Shown piece after piece: positions 44,373 to 53,837 of a stretch of DNA of 64,000 bases. The stretch is from contig CASFAX010000005.1 in assembly GCA_949292945.1 (NCBI GenBank), positions 1-64,000 on the forward strand, read 5' to 3'. How positions within the stretch are numbered: position 1 is the stretch's first letter; every line of letters starts with the position of its first letter. Made by a program: the position numbers and the translations under genes. Source of the stretch: an uncultured Bacillota bacterium (GTDB taxonomy: Bacteria > Bacillota > Clostridia > Peptostreptococcales > Anaerovoracaceae). Under the pieces are notes generated by a model. The model saw nothing but the letters and a program-made list of their open reading frames with translations. It did no database searches and was not told where the DNA came from.

Positions 44373-45420
44373 AAGATTTCTTACCCTTGCAATTGAATCG
44401 AGCTGTGATGAAACGGCGGCGGCCGTCCTTTCGGGAGGAAGGGACGTTCTCTCTGACGTGGTTTCGTCCCAGATAGACATACATGAAAAATACGGCGGAG
44501 TGGTTCCGGAAATAGCATCGAGACACCACCTTACCGCAGTGAATTCCGTAATAGATGAAGCTCTCGCAAAAGCCGGCGTGACCCTTGACGACATATCCCT
44601 GGTAGGCGTGACCTGCGGGCCGGGCCTCGTGGGGTCTCTCGTCATAGGAATAGCTGCGGCAAAGGCCATAGCCATGGCGAAGAACATACCGCTGGTGGGA
44701 GTTAACCACATGTACGGCCACGTAAGCTCCAATTTCATACAGTATAAGGAGCTGGAGCCGCCGTTTTTGAGCCTCATAGTTTCAGGAGGCCACACAAACC
44801 TGGTCTACATGGAAAGCTACACATCGTGCAGGGTTTTAGGCTCCACCAGAGACGACGCAGCAGGGGAAGCCTACGACAAAGTGGCCAGAGTCATAGGCCT
44901 GGGGTATCCGGGAGGCCCTAAGATTGACAGACTTGCAAAGGAAGGAGATCCTGAGGCCATACACTTTAAGAGGGTGTACCTGGAAAAAGGAAGCTTCGAT
45001 TTCAGCTTTTCCGGCATAAAGACAGGAGTTTTAAACTACGTCAATTCACAGAAACAGGCCGGACGGGATATAAACGCAGCCGACGTTGCCGCAGGCTTTC
45101 AGGAGGCTGTGGTGGAAGTTCTGGTGAACAAGGCCATGGAAGCGGCGGAGATGACGGGCAGCGATTCCATAGTAATAGCAGGGGGCGTTGCCGCAAACGA
45201 CAGGCTCAGAAAGGAGCTTTCTTCCGCTTGTGACAGTAAGAACATAAAGCTGTATCTTCCTGAAAAGAGGCTATGCACCGACAACGCTTCCATGATAGGA
45301 TGTGCGGCGTACTATAAGTATCAGGCACTGGGGGACGACGGGCTGTATCTGGACGCATATCCGTCGCTTCCGGTAGACGCTCAGATAAAAATTTCCGGGG
45401 ATGGTGAGACTTCATGGTAG
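44362..45420 (+). CDS. tsaD: tRNA N6-threonylcarbamoyltransferase TsaD
   Basis: A 352-residue ASKHA enzyme that transfers threonylcarbamoyl to A37 of ANN-decoding tRNAs. Motifs: AIESSCDETAAAVL, the metal-binding NHMYGH (HxxxH), SGGHTNLVY, and AGGVAANDRLR. It closes the tsaE-tsaB-rimI-tsaD set. It overlaps the ABC-F gene by 7 bp. mtaB, at 31.8 kb, acts on the same t6A base. Confidence 0.96.
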   Translation: MKDKRFLTLAIESSCDETAAAVLSGGRDVLSDVVSSQIDIHEKYGGVVPEIASRHHLTAVNSVIDEALAKAGVTLDDISLVGVTCGPGLVGSLVIGIAAAKAIAMAKNIPLVGVNHMYGHVSSNFIQYKELEPPFLSLIVSGGHTNLVYMESYTSCRVLGSTRDDAAGEAYDKVARVIGLGYPGGPKIDRLAKEGDPEAIHFKRVYLEKGSFDFSFSGIKTGVLNYVNSQKQAGRDINAADVAAGFQEAVVEVLVNKAMEAAEMTGSDSIVIAGGVAANDRLRKELSSACDSKNIKLYLPEKRLCTDNASMIGCAAYYKYQALGDDGLYLDAYPSLPVDAQIKISGDGETSW

Positions 45421-47399
45421 TCCTTTCGGCGACCGATTTAAGCAAGGTTTACGGAACCGACGTTATAATTGAAAAAGTGTCCTTTCACGTAAACGAAGGA
45501 GACCGCATAGGAATAGTGGGCGCAAACGGCGCGGGAAAATCCACACTCCTCAATATTCTCACCGGCGAGATGAATACGGACTCCGGAAGCTTTTTCCTGG
45601 CAAAGGACAGAAGGCTCGGCTACCTTAAGCAGAAGGATGACTTCAATCCCGACGGTACCGTAATAGAGGCGGTAAGCGGCATCTTCAGCCGGTTTTACCA
45701 GATGGAAGACGAGATGCACGCTTTGTCAGATGAAATAGCAAAGGCTTCGGAGGAGGGCCGGGACGCGGCGGCGGAGCTTTTGGAGCGTTTTGACCGCATC
45801 AGAATCGAGTACGAAAGGGCAGGAGGCTACAGCTACAAGAGCGAGATGCGGGGGATTCTCTCCAGCATGAGCTTCGGCCAGGAGTACATGGACAAGCCTG
45901 TGCACACTTTGTCGGGAGGAGAGAGGACGAGACTTTCCCTTGCGTGCCTTCTCATGGAAAAGCCGGACATACTCCTTCTGGACGAGCCGACGAACCACCT
46001 GGACATCTCTACATTGAGGTGGCTGGAGCAGTATCTTTCTTCTTATAAGGGCACGGTAATCATCGTGTCCCACGACAGATACTTCCTTGACCAGGTGGCA
46101 AAGAGGATTTTTGAGGTGGAAAATCACCATCTGACCTGCTACGAAGGTAACTATACCTACTACGCGGAGAAGAAGCGGGCGGACCGGGCGGCTCAGCTCA
46201 AGGCCTACAACAACCAGCAGGCCGAGATACGCCGTCAGGAGGACATGATAAGAAGGTATAAGGAAAGAGGCACGGAGAAGCTGGCAAAGCGTGCAGCATC
46301 AAGGGAGAAGCGCCTTGCCCATCTGGAGCGCCTGGAAAAGCCGGACAGCCTTCCCGGCAAAATGCGCCTTAACTTCCACGAAAAGTACGAGAGCGGAAAG
46401 GACGTTGTCTACGGAGAAAATCTGGGAAAGACATTCGGATTCGGCGAAGGTGCGAAACGGCTTTTCAAAAACGTCAGCTTTGATATAAAAAAGGGCGAGA
46501 GAATCTGCATAGTCGGCCCCAACGGAGTGGGAAAGACAACTCTTCTTCGCATGCTCATGGAGGAAGTGAAGCCGACGGAGGGATACCTTCGCATAGGCCA
46601 CAACGTGGATTTCGGCTATTACGATCAGGGGCAGCAGCTCCTGAACCCGGATCTTACGGTCATGGACCAGGTCCACAACGATTATCGCCTTTACACCGAC
46701 GGTGAAATCAGAGGCATCTTAGGCAGATTTCTCTTTAAGGACGATCAGGTGTTTATAAGGACGGGAGACCTTTCCGGCGGAGAGAAGGCGAGGCTTTCCC
46801 TTCTCAAGCTTATGATGTGCGGCTCCAACACTTTGATTCTCGACGAGCCGACAAACCACCTTGACATAGCCTCCAAGGAGGTGTTCGAGGAGGCCCTTTT
46901 GGATTTTCCGGGAACCGTAATCGCCGTTTCCCACGACAGATATTTTCTCAACCGTATTCCGACGAGAATCCTGGAGCTTACGCCGTCGGGAATGGTGGAA
47001 TATCTGGGAAAGTGGGATTACTATGTGGAGAAAAAGGAAGAGCGAAGCGGCAGCGCCAAAGCTTCAGTCGCCGGCAGCGCCGGACAAAGCTCCTGCGGCG
47101 AAAAAGCGGGAAATCCGCCGAAACCGGGTGAAGCTCCAATGCAGAATCAAAACCTTTCCTCCGCAGAAGAGCGCGCCTTGAAGAAGCAGAAGGAAGCCGA
47201 GGAGCGCAGAGCCCAGCGGGAAAAGGAAAAGCTGGAAAAGCTCATCTCCGAAACAGAGGCCGAGATTTCGGAAAAGGAAGCCCTCATGTGCCGGCCGGAG
47301 ACCCTGGCCGACCACAAAAAGCTTTCGGAGCTGGACGCCCAGGTCAGAGCGCTTAAGACAAAGCTTGACGAGGCGTACGAGAAGTGGATGGAGATGTAA
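45414..47399 (+). CDS. ABC-F family ATPase
   Basis: A 661-residue soluble protein with two ABC domains: Walker A GANGAGKST near 36-44 and GPNGVGKTT near 364, signatures LSGGERTRLSLA and LSGGEKARLSLL. A linker of charged helices lies between (about 245-310), and a C-terminal coiled coil follows (about 585-661; EKLEKLISETEAEISEKE). No membrane segments. ABC-F proteins act on ribosomes; the housekeeping subtype is uncertain. A flexible Ser/Gly/Ala stretch precedes the coiled coil. Confidence 0.92.
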   Translation: MVVLSATDLSKVYGTDVIIEKVSFHVNEGDRIGIVGANGAGKSTLLNILTGEMNTDSGSFFLAKDRRLGYLKQKDDFNPDGTVIEAVSGIFSRFYQMEDEMHALSDEIAKASEEGRDAAAELLERFDRIRIEYERAGGYSYKSEMRGILSSMSFGQEYMDKPVHTLSGGERTRLSLACLLMEKPDILLLDEPTNHLDISTLRWLEQYLSSYKGTVIIVSHDRYFLDQVAKRIFEVENHHLTCYEGNYTYYAEKKRADRAAQLKAYNNQQAEIRRQEDMIRRYKERGTEKLAKRAASREKRLAHLERLEKPDSLPGKMRLNFHEKYESGKDVVYGENLGKTFGFGEGAKRLFKNVSFDIKKGERICIVGPNGVGKTTLLRMLMEEVKPTEGYLRIGHNVDFGYYDQGQQLLNPDLTVMDQVHNDYRLYTDGEIRGILGRFLFKDDQVFIRTGDLSGGEKARLSLLKLMMCGSNTLILDEPTNHLDIASKEVFEEALLDFPGTVIAVSHDRYFLNRIPTRILELTPSGMVEYLGKWDYYVEKKEERSGSAKASVAGSAGQSSCGEKAGNPPKPGEAPMQNQNLSSAEERALKKQKEAEERRAQREKEKLEKLISETEAEISEKEALMCRPETLADHKKLSELDAQVRALKTKLDEAYEKWMEM

Positions 47400-47425
47400 G
47401 GGGGGAGGAACCCCGGGAGGAGATT

Positions 47426-48085
47426 ATGAACAGAGCAGGAGTAATTAAAAATTCCGCGAAAGCCGCAATAGGACTGGGCGTATTCTCCTTCGGTCTGTAT
47501 CTTACGATTATGGCGAGCATCGGGCTTGCGCCGTGGGACTGCCTATGTATGGGCCTGAGTATGAAAGCAGGTCTTACATACGGAAATATGTCTATTATCA
47601 TAGCGGTTATAATTGTAGTCGTTGACATAGCGCTGAAAGAGAAGATAGGCATAGGAACGATTTTTGACGCCGTGCTGTGCGGGCTTTACGTGGACGGTTT
47701 TACGGCGCTGGACATTGTAGATGAACAGAGCAGTATGCTTTCGGGAATTGCCGTTATGATTGCAGGTCAGTTTACAATGGCCTTCGGGCAGTTTATCTAT
47801 ATGTCGGCGGGGCTCGGCTGTGGACCGAGGGACGCTCTTCTCGTAGCCATAGGAAAGAGACTCAGAAAAATGCCCATAGGAGCGGTAAACATCATTATCT
47901 ACGCGGTAGTCCTCACCGCAGGGATACTCCTGGGGGGACCTGCGGGAGTAGGTACTGTCATAAGCGTATTCGGTATAGGAATAACCATGCAGATAGTTTT
48001 CGGGATACTTAAGTTCGAACCGAGAAACGTGACTCATATTGATATCGTCGAGGCGTTTAAGATTTTGAGAGAAGGAAGAAAATGA
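47426..48085 (+). CDS. YczE/DUF6198-like membrane protein
   Basis: A 219-residue membrane protein with about five helices and motifs GLAPWDCLCMGLS, GIGTIFDAVLCGLYVD and GPRDALLVAIG, which recall the YczE/YitT-like family. Function unknown. ATG 47426 has GGGAGGAG before it. It overlaps the kinase gene by 4 bp (ATGA), so it is coupled to the sensor circuit. Confidence 0.8.
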   Translation: MNRAGVIKNSAKAAIGLGVFSFGLYLTIMASIGLAPWDCLCMGLSMKAGLTYGNMSIIIAVIIVVVDIALKEKIGIGTIFDAVLCGLYVDGFTALDIVDEQSSMLSGIAVMIAGQFTMAFGQFIYMSAGLGCGPRDALLVAIGKRLRKMPIGAVNIIIYAVVLTAGILLGGPAGVGTVISVFGIGITMQIVFGILKFEPRNVTHIDIVEAFKILREGRK

Positions 48086-50088
48086 AGCGCAGCCGTAATT
48101 TCAGAGCCATACTTGCAGTCGGCCTTGTTGTTCTGACTGTTTTTACGGGCTACCTTGCCCATAGGGACAGCGAAGAAGCAAGGGTTAAACAGGTAGTGGA
48201 GAAGTATCGGAGCCAGGGTCCGCTTATCTACGGCGCTGACGACAGTTCTCCTCCGATGAGATTTATGGATTCCGACGGAGTCTATAAAGGCGTGGTGGTG
48301 GACTACATCAACCTTATCGCAATAGAGCTCGGTATAGAAATAGATACCAAACCGTATAAGTTCAGTGAAGGCCTTGGCGCGCTTGCAGAGGGAGAAACGG
48401 ATATATGCGATATATTCAGCAATCCGGAGCGAAGCAAGGTGTTCGAGTGGTCCGATTCGATATATAACATCAGAACTGTTCTCACCGTAAACGAGGGAAG
48501 CGACATAAGTCTCGAAGATATCGACGGCCTTAAGGTGGCGACCCAGGAAGGCGATTATGCCAACTGGTACATGGAGACCAATCACCCTGACGCGGAGTTG
48601 ATTTACGTTCACGATATAGGACAGGCTCTTGACTACCTTACGGCGGGACTGGTCGATGCGGTCATAGGAGATGAACCTGTCACGTCGTATTACATCAACA
48701 ATAAAAATCTCCTGGGAAAGGTTAAAATACTGGATAAGGCCGTGTACGAAGAGGATGTTTATCTTGCCGTACCGAAAGACGAAGAAGATCTTCTCATCGC
48801 TCTTAACTACGCCATAGACAAAATAAAGTCGCGCGGGCAGCTGGAGAATATTCAGCAGAAGTGGTTTGGCATATCCACTCCTCTTACGGAAAATGTTTCT
48901 CACGGTTGGGTCAACTATCTTCTTGCCGGAATTACCATCGTAGCGGCGGTTTTTCTCTACAGAAAGATAGAGACGAAAACCCTGCGAAAGCTGGTGAGAG
49001 AAAGAACGGCGGAACTTGAAAAGAGCAACAGTGAGCTGGAGCGTATGTTCGATGAGATTCCGGAGAGCGTAATAGTAATAGACAAGGACAGACGGGTAAC
49101 CAGCTATAACTACGCTGCCAGGGAGCTCGGAGGAGGCAGAGAGCCGGATAAGGCGGAGTACGGATACGTGACGAACGGCATCGATGACGGAAGCATTCGG
49201 GCTATTGTAGAGGAGACGTTTACGGGGCACAGGGACGGAGAAACCACGGTAAGTAGGGGAGGCAAGACGTATGAATGCCGCAGCTATTACATAGACGCAA
49301 AAAGCAGCGGCTTTGAAAGCGTTATGCTTACTGTCAAGGATGTTACCCTTGAGGTCGTGAAGAACAGTCAGATTCTGAGAACGTCGAAGATGATAGCGGT
49401 AGGACAGCTGGCAGGTGGAATGGCGCATCAGATAAGGAATCCTCTCGGAATAATAAGAACTCAAAGCTTTATCCTGCGCAGGAAGGGACTCGTGAGGGAG
49501 GAGGGACTTGCGTCCCTTGATTACATAGACGAGAACGTGAGCCGGGCCGAGAAGATTATCAGCAACGTTATGGATTTTTGGAGGATTTCCGGAACTGACG
49601 TGGAAAAGATAAACTTAAACGGCGCTTTTGAAAAGATAGCCGGACTCCTCGAGAGCAGAACAAGAAAGCTCGGAATAAAAATGATAATCAACGCTGACGA
49701 AGAAGTTGAAATATATTCAAATTCCGAATCAATTAAGCATATTTTTATGAATATACTCGAAAATGCCGTAGATGCTGTTGAAGGCAGAGAAAATCCGACG
49801 GTAGAGATAATACTTCGAAAAAGTGGGGAGAATGCGGAGATATTCATAAGGGATAACGGTATAGGCGTTAAGGAAGAAGATATAGACAGTCTTTTCAATC
49901 CGTTTTTCACAACGAAGCCTCAGGGAAAGGGAACAGGCCTCGGACTGTTCATAACGTACAGTGAGCTTGAAAACATCGGAGGAACTATCGATGTTTCCAG
50001 CGAGTACGGCGCCGGAACAACATTTAGAATTGAAATACCTGTTGGAGACGAACATGGACAAAAGGATTTACAAAATACTCATAGTTGA
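48082..50088 (+). CDS. histidine kinase with an extracellular solute-binding (SBP_bac_3) sensor
   Basis: A 668-residue kinase. One membrane helix (about 9-26), an extracellular bacterial solute-binding domain type 3 (about 45-265; YGADDSSPPMRF, DICDIFSNPERSKVFEWS), a second helix (278-294), a PAS domain (about 315-425), a HisKA helix with H449 (GGMAHQIRNPLG), and a HATPase with NILENAVDAVEG, IRDNGIGV and GKGTGLGLF. The sensor probably binds an amino acid. It overlaps the membrane protein upstream and the sigma-54 activator downstream. Confidence 0.93.
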   Translation: MKRSRNFRAILAVGLVVLTVFTGYLAHRDSEEARVKQVVEKYRSQGPLIYGADDSSPPMRFMDSDGVYKGVVVDYINLIAIELGIEIDTKPYKFSEGLGALAEGETDICDIFSNPERSKVFEWSDSIYNIRTVLTVNEGSDISLEDIDGLKVATQEGDYANWYMETNHPDAELIYVHDIGQALDYLTAGLVDAVIGDEPVTSYYINNKNLLGKVKILDKAVYEEDVYLAVPKDEEDLLIALNYAIDKIKSRGQLENIQQKWFGISTPLTENVSHGWVNYLLAGITIVAAVFLYRKIETKTLRKLVRERTAELEKSNSELERMFDEIPESVIVIDKDRRVTSYNYAARELGGGREPDKAEYGYVTNGIDDGSIRAIVEETFTGHRDGETTVSRGGKTYECRSYYIDAKSSGFESVMLTVKDVTLEVVKNSQILRTSKMIAVGQLAGGMAHQIRNPLGIIRTQSFILRRKGLVREEGLASLDYIDENVSRAEKIISNVMDFWRISGTDVEKINLNGAFEKIAGLLESRTRKLGIKMIINADEEVEIYSNSESIKHIFMNILENAVDAVEGRENPTVEIILRKSGENAEIFIRDNGIGVKEEDIDSLFNPFFTTKPQGKGTGLGLFITYSELENIGGTIDVSSEYGAGTTFRIEIPVGDEHGQKDLQNTHS

Positions 50089-51436
50089 CGATGAAAAGGA
50101 CTTCAGGGACACCCTTAAGATGCTTTTTGATTATGAGGGATATGAAACAAAGTGCGTATCCTCCGGACGGGAGGCCCTTGACACTCTGAAAAACGAGCAG
50201 TTTTCCATAGTCGTCACCGATATGATGATGGACGGAATGGACGGGCTGGAGTTGCTTTCACAGATCAAAGCCCAGGGCCATGATGAGCTTGAAGTAATTC
50301 TTGCAACCGGTTACGGTAGCATTGAAACGGCCGTAGAAGCTATGAAAAAAGGAGCGTTCGGATATTTCATCAAAGGTCACGACCCTGACGAGCTGCTTCA
50401 TGAACTTGAAAAGGCCATATCAGTCATAGAATCGAGAAACAGAAAGTACGATGATGAAAGCGATACGGAAGCTCTTGTAACAAGCGACAACCCTGCGATG
50501 AAGAAAGTGTGGGATCTGATAAGATCCGTGGCCGATTCGTCCGCGAGCGTGCTGATTACCGGTGAATCGGGAACGGGAAAGGAAATTGCGGCAGGCGAGA
50601 TACACCGTCTCAGCTCGAGAAAGGCCATGCCTTTCGTCGCAGCAAACTGCCAGCAGTTTCCTCAGAACCTCATAGAGGCCGAGCTGTTCGGATATGAAAA
50701 GGGAGCGTTTACCGGAGCTGCGGAAAGGCGCATCGGAAGACTTGAGCAGGCAAACGGAGGAAGTCTCTTTCTCGACGAAATCGGGGATATGAGCCTTGAA
50801 GTACAGGTCAAGCTTCTCCGAGCCCTCGAAACTAAAAAATTTGAGAGGCTCGGCTCCGTCAAGACCATATCAACCAATGTCAGAATTATATCCGCCACAA
50901 ATCAGAATCTTGAAAAGCTGATAGCTAAAAAGGCTTTCAGAGAAGATCTGCTGTACAGGATAAATACCATCGAGATAAAAATACCGCCGCTCAGAGATAG
51001 GAGGGAAGATATAAAGCCGCTGATAGACCTGTTTGTAAGAAGATTTTCCCGAGAAACCGGAAAAAAGAACCTGACCATAGAACCGGATACGATGAGATAC
51101 CTGCTGCATTATGATTATCCGGGAAATATAAAGGAACTGAAAAATATCATAGAGAGAATGACCATTTTATCGGGAAACGATGGAGTACTTAAGCTTTCTT
51201 CCGATATGGGGAAGGCAGAGCCTGCGTTCAGACCAGTTGATGACGAAATTGCGCGCGCGGCGGAAGACGTGCCGTCATACAAGGACGCAAAGCGTGAATT
51301 TGAGACGGCTTATATAGAGTCCGTAATGACAAAATGTGAAGGGAACATTACAAAGGCTGCGGAAATGATGAATATAAGTAGGAGACAGCTCTACAACAAA
51401 ATACACGAACTTGGTCTTGAACCGGATTTAAAATGA
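50054..51436 (+). CDS. sigma-54-dependent response regulator (NtrC-type)
   Basis: A 460-residue activator. Receiver domain (1-120) with phosphoacceptor D56 and K108, AAA+ domain with Walker A GESGTGKE (170-177), sigma-54 contact loop GAFTGA (217-222), Walker [10 protein letters not shown] and sensor arginines, and a C-terminal Fis-type helix-turn-helix ([20 protein letters not shown]). ATG 50054 begins [16 protein letters not shown] and lies inside the kinase gene. Its likely target is the -24/-12 promoter 134 bp after its stop. Confidence 0.94.
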   Translation: MDKRIYKILIVDDEKDFRDTLKMLFDYEGYETKCVSSGREALDTLKNEQFSIVVTDMMMDGMDGLELLSQIKAQGHDELEVILATGYGSIETAVEAMKKGAFGYFIKGHDPDELLHELEKAISVIESRNRKYDDESDTEALVTSDNPAMKKVWDLIRSVADSSASVLITGESGTGKEIAAGEIHRLSSRKAMPFVAANCQQFPQNLIEAELFGYEKGAFTGAAERRIGRLEQANGGSLFLDEIGDMSLEVQVKLLRALETKKFERLGSVKTISTNVRIISATNQNLEKLIAKKAFREDLLYRINTIEIKIPPLRDRREDIKPLIDLFVRRFSRETGKKNLTIEPDTMRYLLHYDYPGNIKELKNIIERMTILSGNDGVLKLSSDMGKAEPAFRPVDDEIARAAEDVPSYKDAKREFETAYIESVMTKCEGNITKAAEMMNISRRQLYNKIHELGLEPDLK

Positions 51437-51454
51437 AGTGATCGGGGTTGATTT

Positions 51455-51508
51455 AATTGCTGTGAAGAAAATTTCACGATGAGAAGTTTTCTTCACAGCA
51501 ATTTTTTT
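51455..51508 (+). terminator. terminator after the sigma-54 activator gene
   Basis: A perfect 17-bp stem: AATTGCTGTGAAGAAAA (51455-51471) and TTTTCTTCACAGCAATT (51487-51503), then seven T. A smaller dyad GTGAA-N6-TTCAC overlaps the 5' arm and might double as an upstream activator site. Confidence 0.85.
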
Positions 51509-51569
51509 CTCATCGGGAAGAGAACACACCGAAACCGCTGAAAACAGCCGGATCATAAGCGCGCTTATG

Positions 51570-51586
51570 TGGCACGGGTTTTGCTA
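51570..51586 (+). promoter_or_regulatory. sigma-54 (-24/-12) promoter of nhaC
   Basis: TGGCAC (51570-51575), five bases, TTGCTA (51581-51586): a full match to TGGCAC-N5-TTGCW with GG and GC 12 bp apart. It lies 54 bp before the antiporter ATG and just after the NtrC-type activator gene. Confidence 0.9.
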
Positions 51587-51639
51587 TTCAAAAAAGTGGT
51601 AAGAAATTATCGATTTATTCTTATAATGGAGGTATCGTA

Positions 51640-53112
51640 ATGGAAAATTCATTAGAAAAAAGAAAACTTGAATTTTACGGCGGAGAATGGGTATCCCTTT
51701 TACCGTTCGTAATCTTCCTGATTATGATCCTGATCACCACGTTTTTCTGGGGATCTATTTCTGACGGCGCCCTCTGGGTACCTGCTTTCCTCGCAATTTT
51801 GATTCCGTTCTTCTTTGCCAAGGATAAGAAATACTTTTCAGATGTGGTAATAGAAGGTATGGCAAGTAAAGAGGCTATCATACCTGCAGTCTGCTGGATT
51901 TTTGCCGGCGTATTTTCAAGAGTGCTCCGCTCTTCGGGACTGGCAGACGGCATCGCAGGGGTAGCCGCAGGTATGGGCGTAGGACCTACGACTTTTGCAG
52001 TAGTAACCTTTATCGCCGCGGCTGTTTTTGCTACAGCCTCCGGAACCGGATTCGGAACTATAGCCGCAGGCATGGGAGTTCTCTATCCTGCCGGCGTTGC
52101 TCTCGGTGGAAATCCTGCTCTTCTTGCAGGAGCAATCATCTCAGGCGCAGCCTTTGGCGATAACCTTGCTCCTATATCCGATACTACAATATGCTCCGCC
52201 ACATCCCAGGGCGTAGACATTCCGGGCGTTGTAAGATCGCGTCTCAAGTATGCCATTGCAGCGGGACTTATAACCATAATAGCCATAATTATATATGGAA
52301 ACGTTGTCGACCACGCCGGAACCGGTTCGGGAAGCGTATACGAATACGACCCTGCGACGCTGTTTATGCTTATTCCGGTAGTTCTTACGATTATCATAGC
52401 CATCAAATCTGGAGATATAATCATAGCTACAACCATAGGTACGATTCTCGGAATTATCACCGCATGGCTTGCAGGCCTCTTCGATATAGTTCAGATAGAC
52501 CAGCCTGACGCGGCCGTACCTGCCGTATTATCCGTATACGGTGAAGGCCTTGACAGAACTGTAGGCGGCGTTATTTACGAAGGATTGTCCAGCATGATCC
52601 AGGTAATAATGCTTGCGTTGCTGCTTTTCGGCTCGATCAGCATAATGAGAAGAGGACAAGGAGATCAGCTCCTTCTCAGAGCTCTCGGCAAGATAGCAAG
52701 AACGCCTGCTTCGGCAGAAATCGTTATATCGCTTATGGTAATCATACTCTCCGGACTTATGGGACTTAACGCGCCGGCAATTCTGGCAGTGGGAGCATCT
52801 TTTGCAAAACCGCTTTCAAGGAAGTTCGGTATTTCCCCTTACAGAACCGCAAACCTTATGGACGCGCAGTCCAACACATTGGCATACGCGCTGCCTTGGG
52901 CTCCTGCAATGATATATACGTTGGGATTTGCGCAGGATTCCAATGCGCCTCTTACGGGTCTTGAGGTAATGCCTTGCGTATTCTACACTTACGGAATGTT
53001 TGCCGTAATGATGGTAACCATATTCTTCGGAATAGGCCGCCACGACTTCATGGACAAACTCAGCCCTGAGCAGAGAGCAGAGTACGAAAAGGAGTTTGAG
53101 GAAGCAAAATAG
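51640..53112 (+). CDS. NhaC family antiporter
   Basis: A 490-residue membrane protein with about twelve helices. It matches the NhaC family: PISDTTICSATSQGVDIPGVV, GAAFGDNLAPISD, ATASGTGFGTIAAGMGVL. NhaC relatives exchange Na+ and H+, but some exchange malate and lactate or amino acids. AATGGAGGT precedes ATG 51640. Expression from a sigma-54 promoter under a solute-sensing kinase suggests that the substrate is a nutrient bound by the kinase. A long palindromic terminator follows. Confidence 0.92.
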   Translation: MENSLEKRKLEFYGGEWVSLLPFVIFLIMILITTFFWGSISDGALWVPAFLAILIPFFFAKDKKYFSDVVIEGMASKEAIIPAVCWIFAGVFSRVLRSSGLADGIAGVAAGMGVGPTTFAVVTFIAAAVFATASGTGFGTIAAGMGVLYPAGVALGGNPALLAGAIISGAAFGDNLAPISDTTICSATSQGVDIPGVVRSRLKYAIAAGLITIIAIIIYGNVVDHAGTGSGSVYEYDPATLFMLIPVVLTIIIAIKSGDIIIATTIGTILGIITAWLAGLFDIVQIDQPDAAVPAVLSVYGEGLDRTVGGVIYEGLSSMIQVIMLALLLFGSISIMRRGQGDQLLLRALGKIARTPASAEIVISLMVIILSGLMGLNAPAILAVGASFAKPLSRKFGISPYRTANLMDAQSNTLAYALPWAPAMIYTLGFAQDSNAPLTGLEVMPCVFYTYGMFAVMMVTIFFGIGRHDFMDKLSPEQRAEYEKEFEEAK

Positions 53113-53163
53113 ATTTTGATGATTTATCGTAAACTTAGGGTTATAGGAAAAAAAGTGTTGATA

Positions 53164-53207
53164 AAAACCGCTGTGGCTATTGAAATTTCAATAGCCACAG
53201 CGGTTTT
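53164..53207 (+). terminator. 44-bp perfect palindrome after nhaC
   Basis: Arms of 22 bp with no spacer (AAAACCGCTGTGGCTATTGA at the 5' end, mirrored around 53185/53186) and TTTT at the 3' end. It should end the nhaC mRNA and may work in both directions. Confidence 0.75.
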
Positions 53208-53331
53208 AAGCTGTTTTTGAGAACTTACAGGGTGGACAAAAAGTATTGATATAATATCTGGAAATGGTTGAAATTTCAACGTGTATCAGCGATATATCTT
53301 CTTAAGAAAGAGCACTTTTGGAGGAAGATAT

Positions 53332-53601
53332 ATGAAACATGTAATTTGCCCTGTTTGTGGCGGCAATTGTGTTAGAAATGGTAAAACAAAATCCGGGTCT
53401 CAGAGGTGTACTTTTCACGCTTTTATAGACGAAATCGGGAAAAAACCATCGACGAATAATCAAATTGAAGGTGGAGTAAATGCGAGACTAAGAGAAACGC
53501 TGAGAAATCATAGGGTACATCAACAGAAAGCACTTCGTCATGGAGCCAGGACGATGCAACTGCGGCTTTACTTTTTGAAGAAAAAATATGTTTCAGGATA
53601 A
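53332..53601 (+). pseudogene. internally deleted IS1249-type transposase
   Basis: ATG 53332 follows TTTTGGAGG and encodes 89 residues: an N-terminal zinc ribbon (CPVCGGNCVRNGKTKSGSQRC) joined to a C-terminal transposase block (KPSTNNQIEGGVNARLRETL). In full-length IS1249-like (IS256-group) transposases these ends are separated by the whole DDE catalytic core. The join near 53415 lost about 200-300 residues, so it cannot transpose alone. Family call is from memory of the two motifs. Confidence 0.7.
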
Positions 53602-53837
53602 CGAATTTAAACCTTTTTCGAGCAAAAAATGAAAATAGGTATAAACAAACCCTCGAAATCTGAGATTTGTTATACCTATTTTGAAAATATCATCTAAGAA
53701 GGTTGAGATTTGCTATCTTTTTTTGCATTTTTTACGAAAATAGGAAAGCAATTATGTGATTTATCAGCCGTTATGCGAGTCAACATCGAGTCACGCACTT
53801 CAGCAGTGCTGCGCTGAGGCCTCACCTGATGCCCTAG
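53602..53837. other. gene-free stretch with a hairpin
   Basis: Contains an imperfect 17-bp inverted repeat, AAAATAGGTATAAACAAA (53632-53649) and TTTGTTATACCTATTTT (53666-53682) with one bulged A, and a repeated GAGATTTG(T/C)TAT at 53663 and 53708. No gene was seen. It may be the right end of the deleted insertion element. Confidence 0.45.

Noticed and set aside
48034..49464. A 476-codon open frame on the minus strand opposite the kinase gene
   Set aside because: The plus-strand gene has coherent sensor, PAS and kinase domains; the antisense frame has no ribosome site and no recognisable motif.
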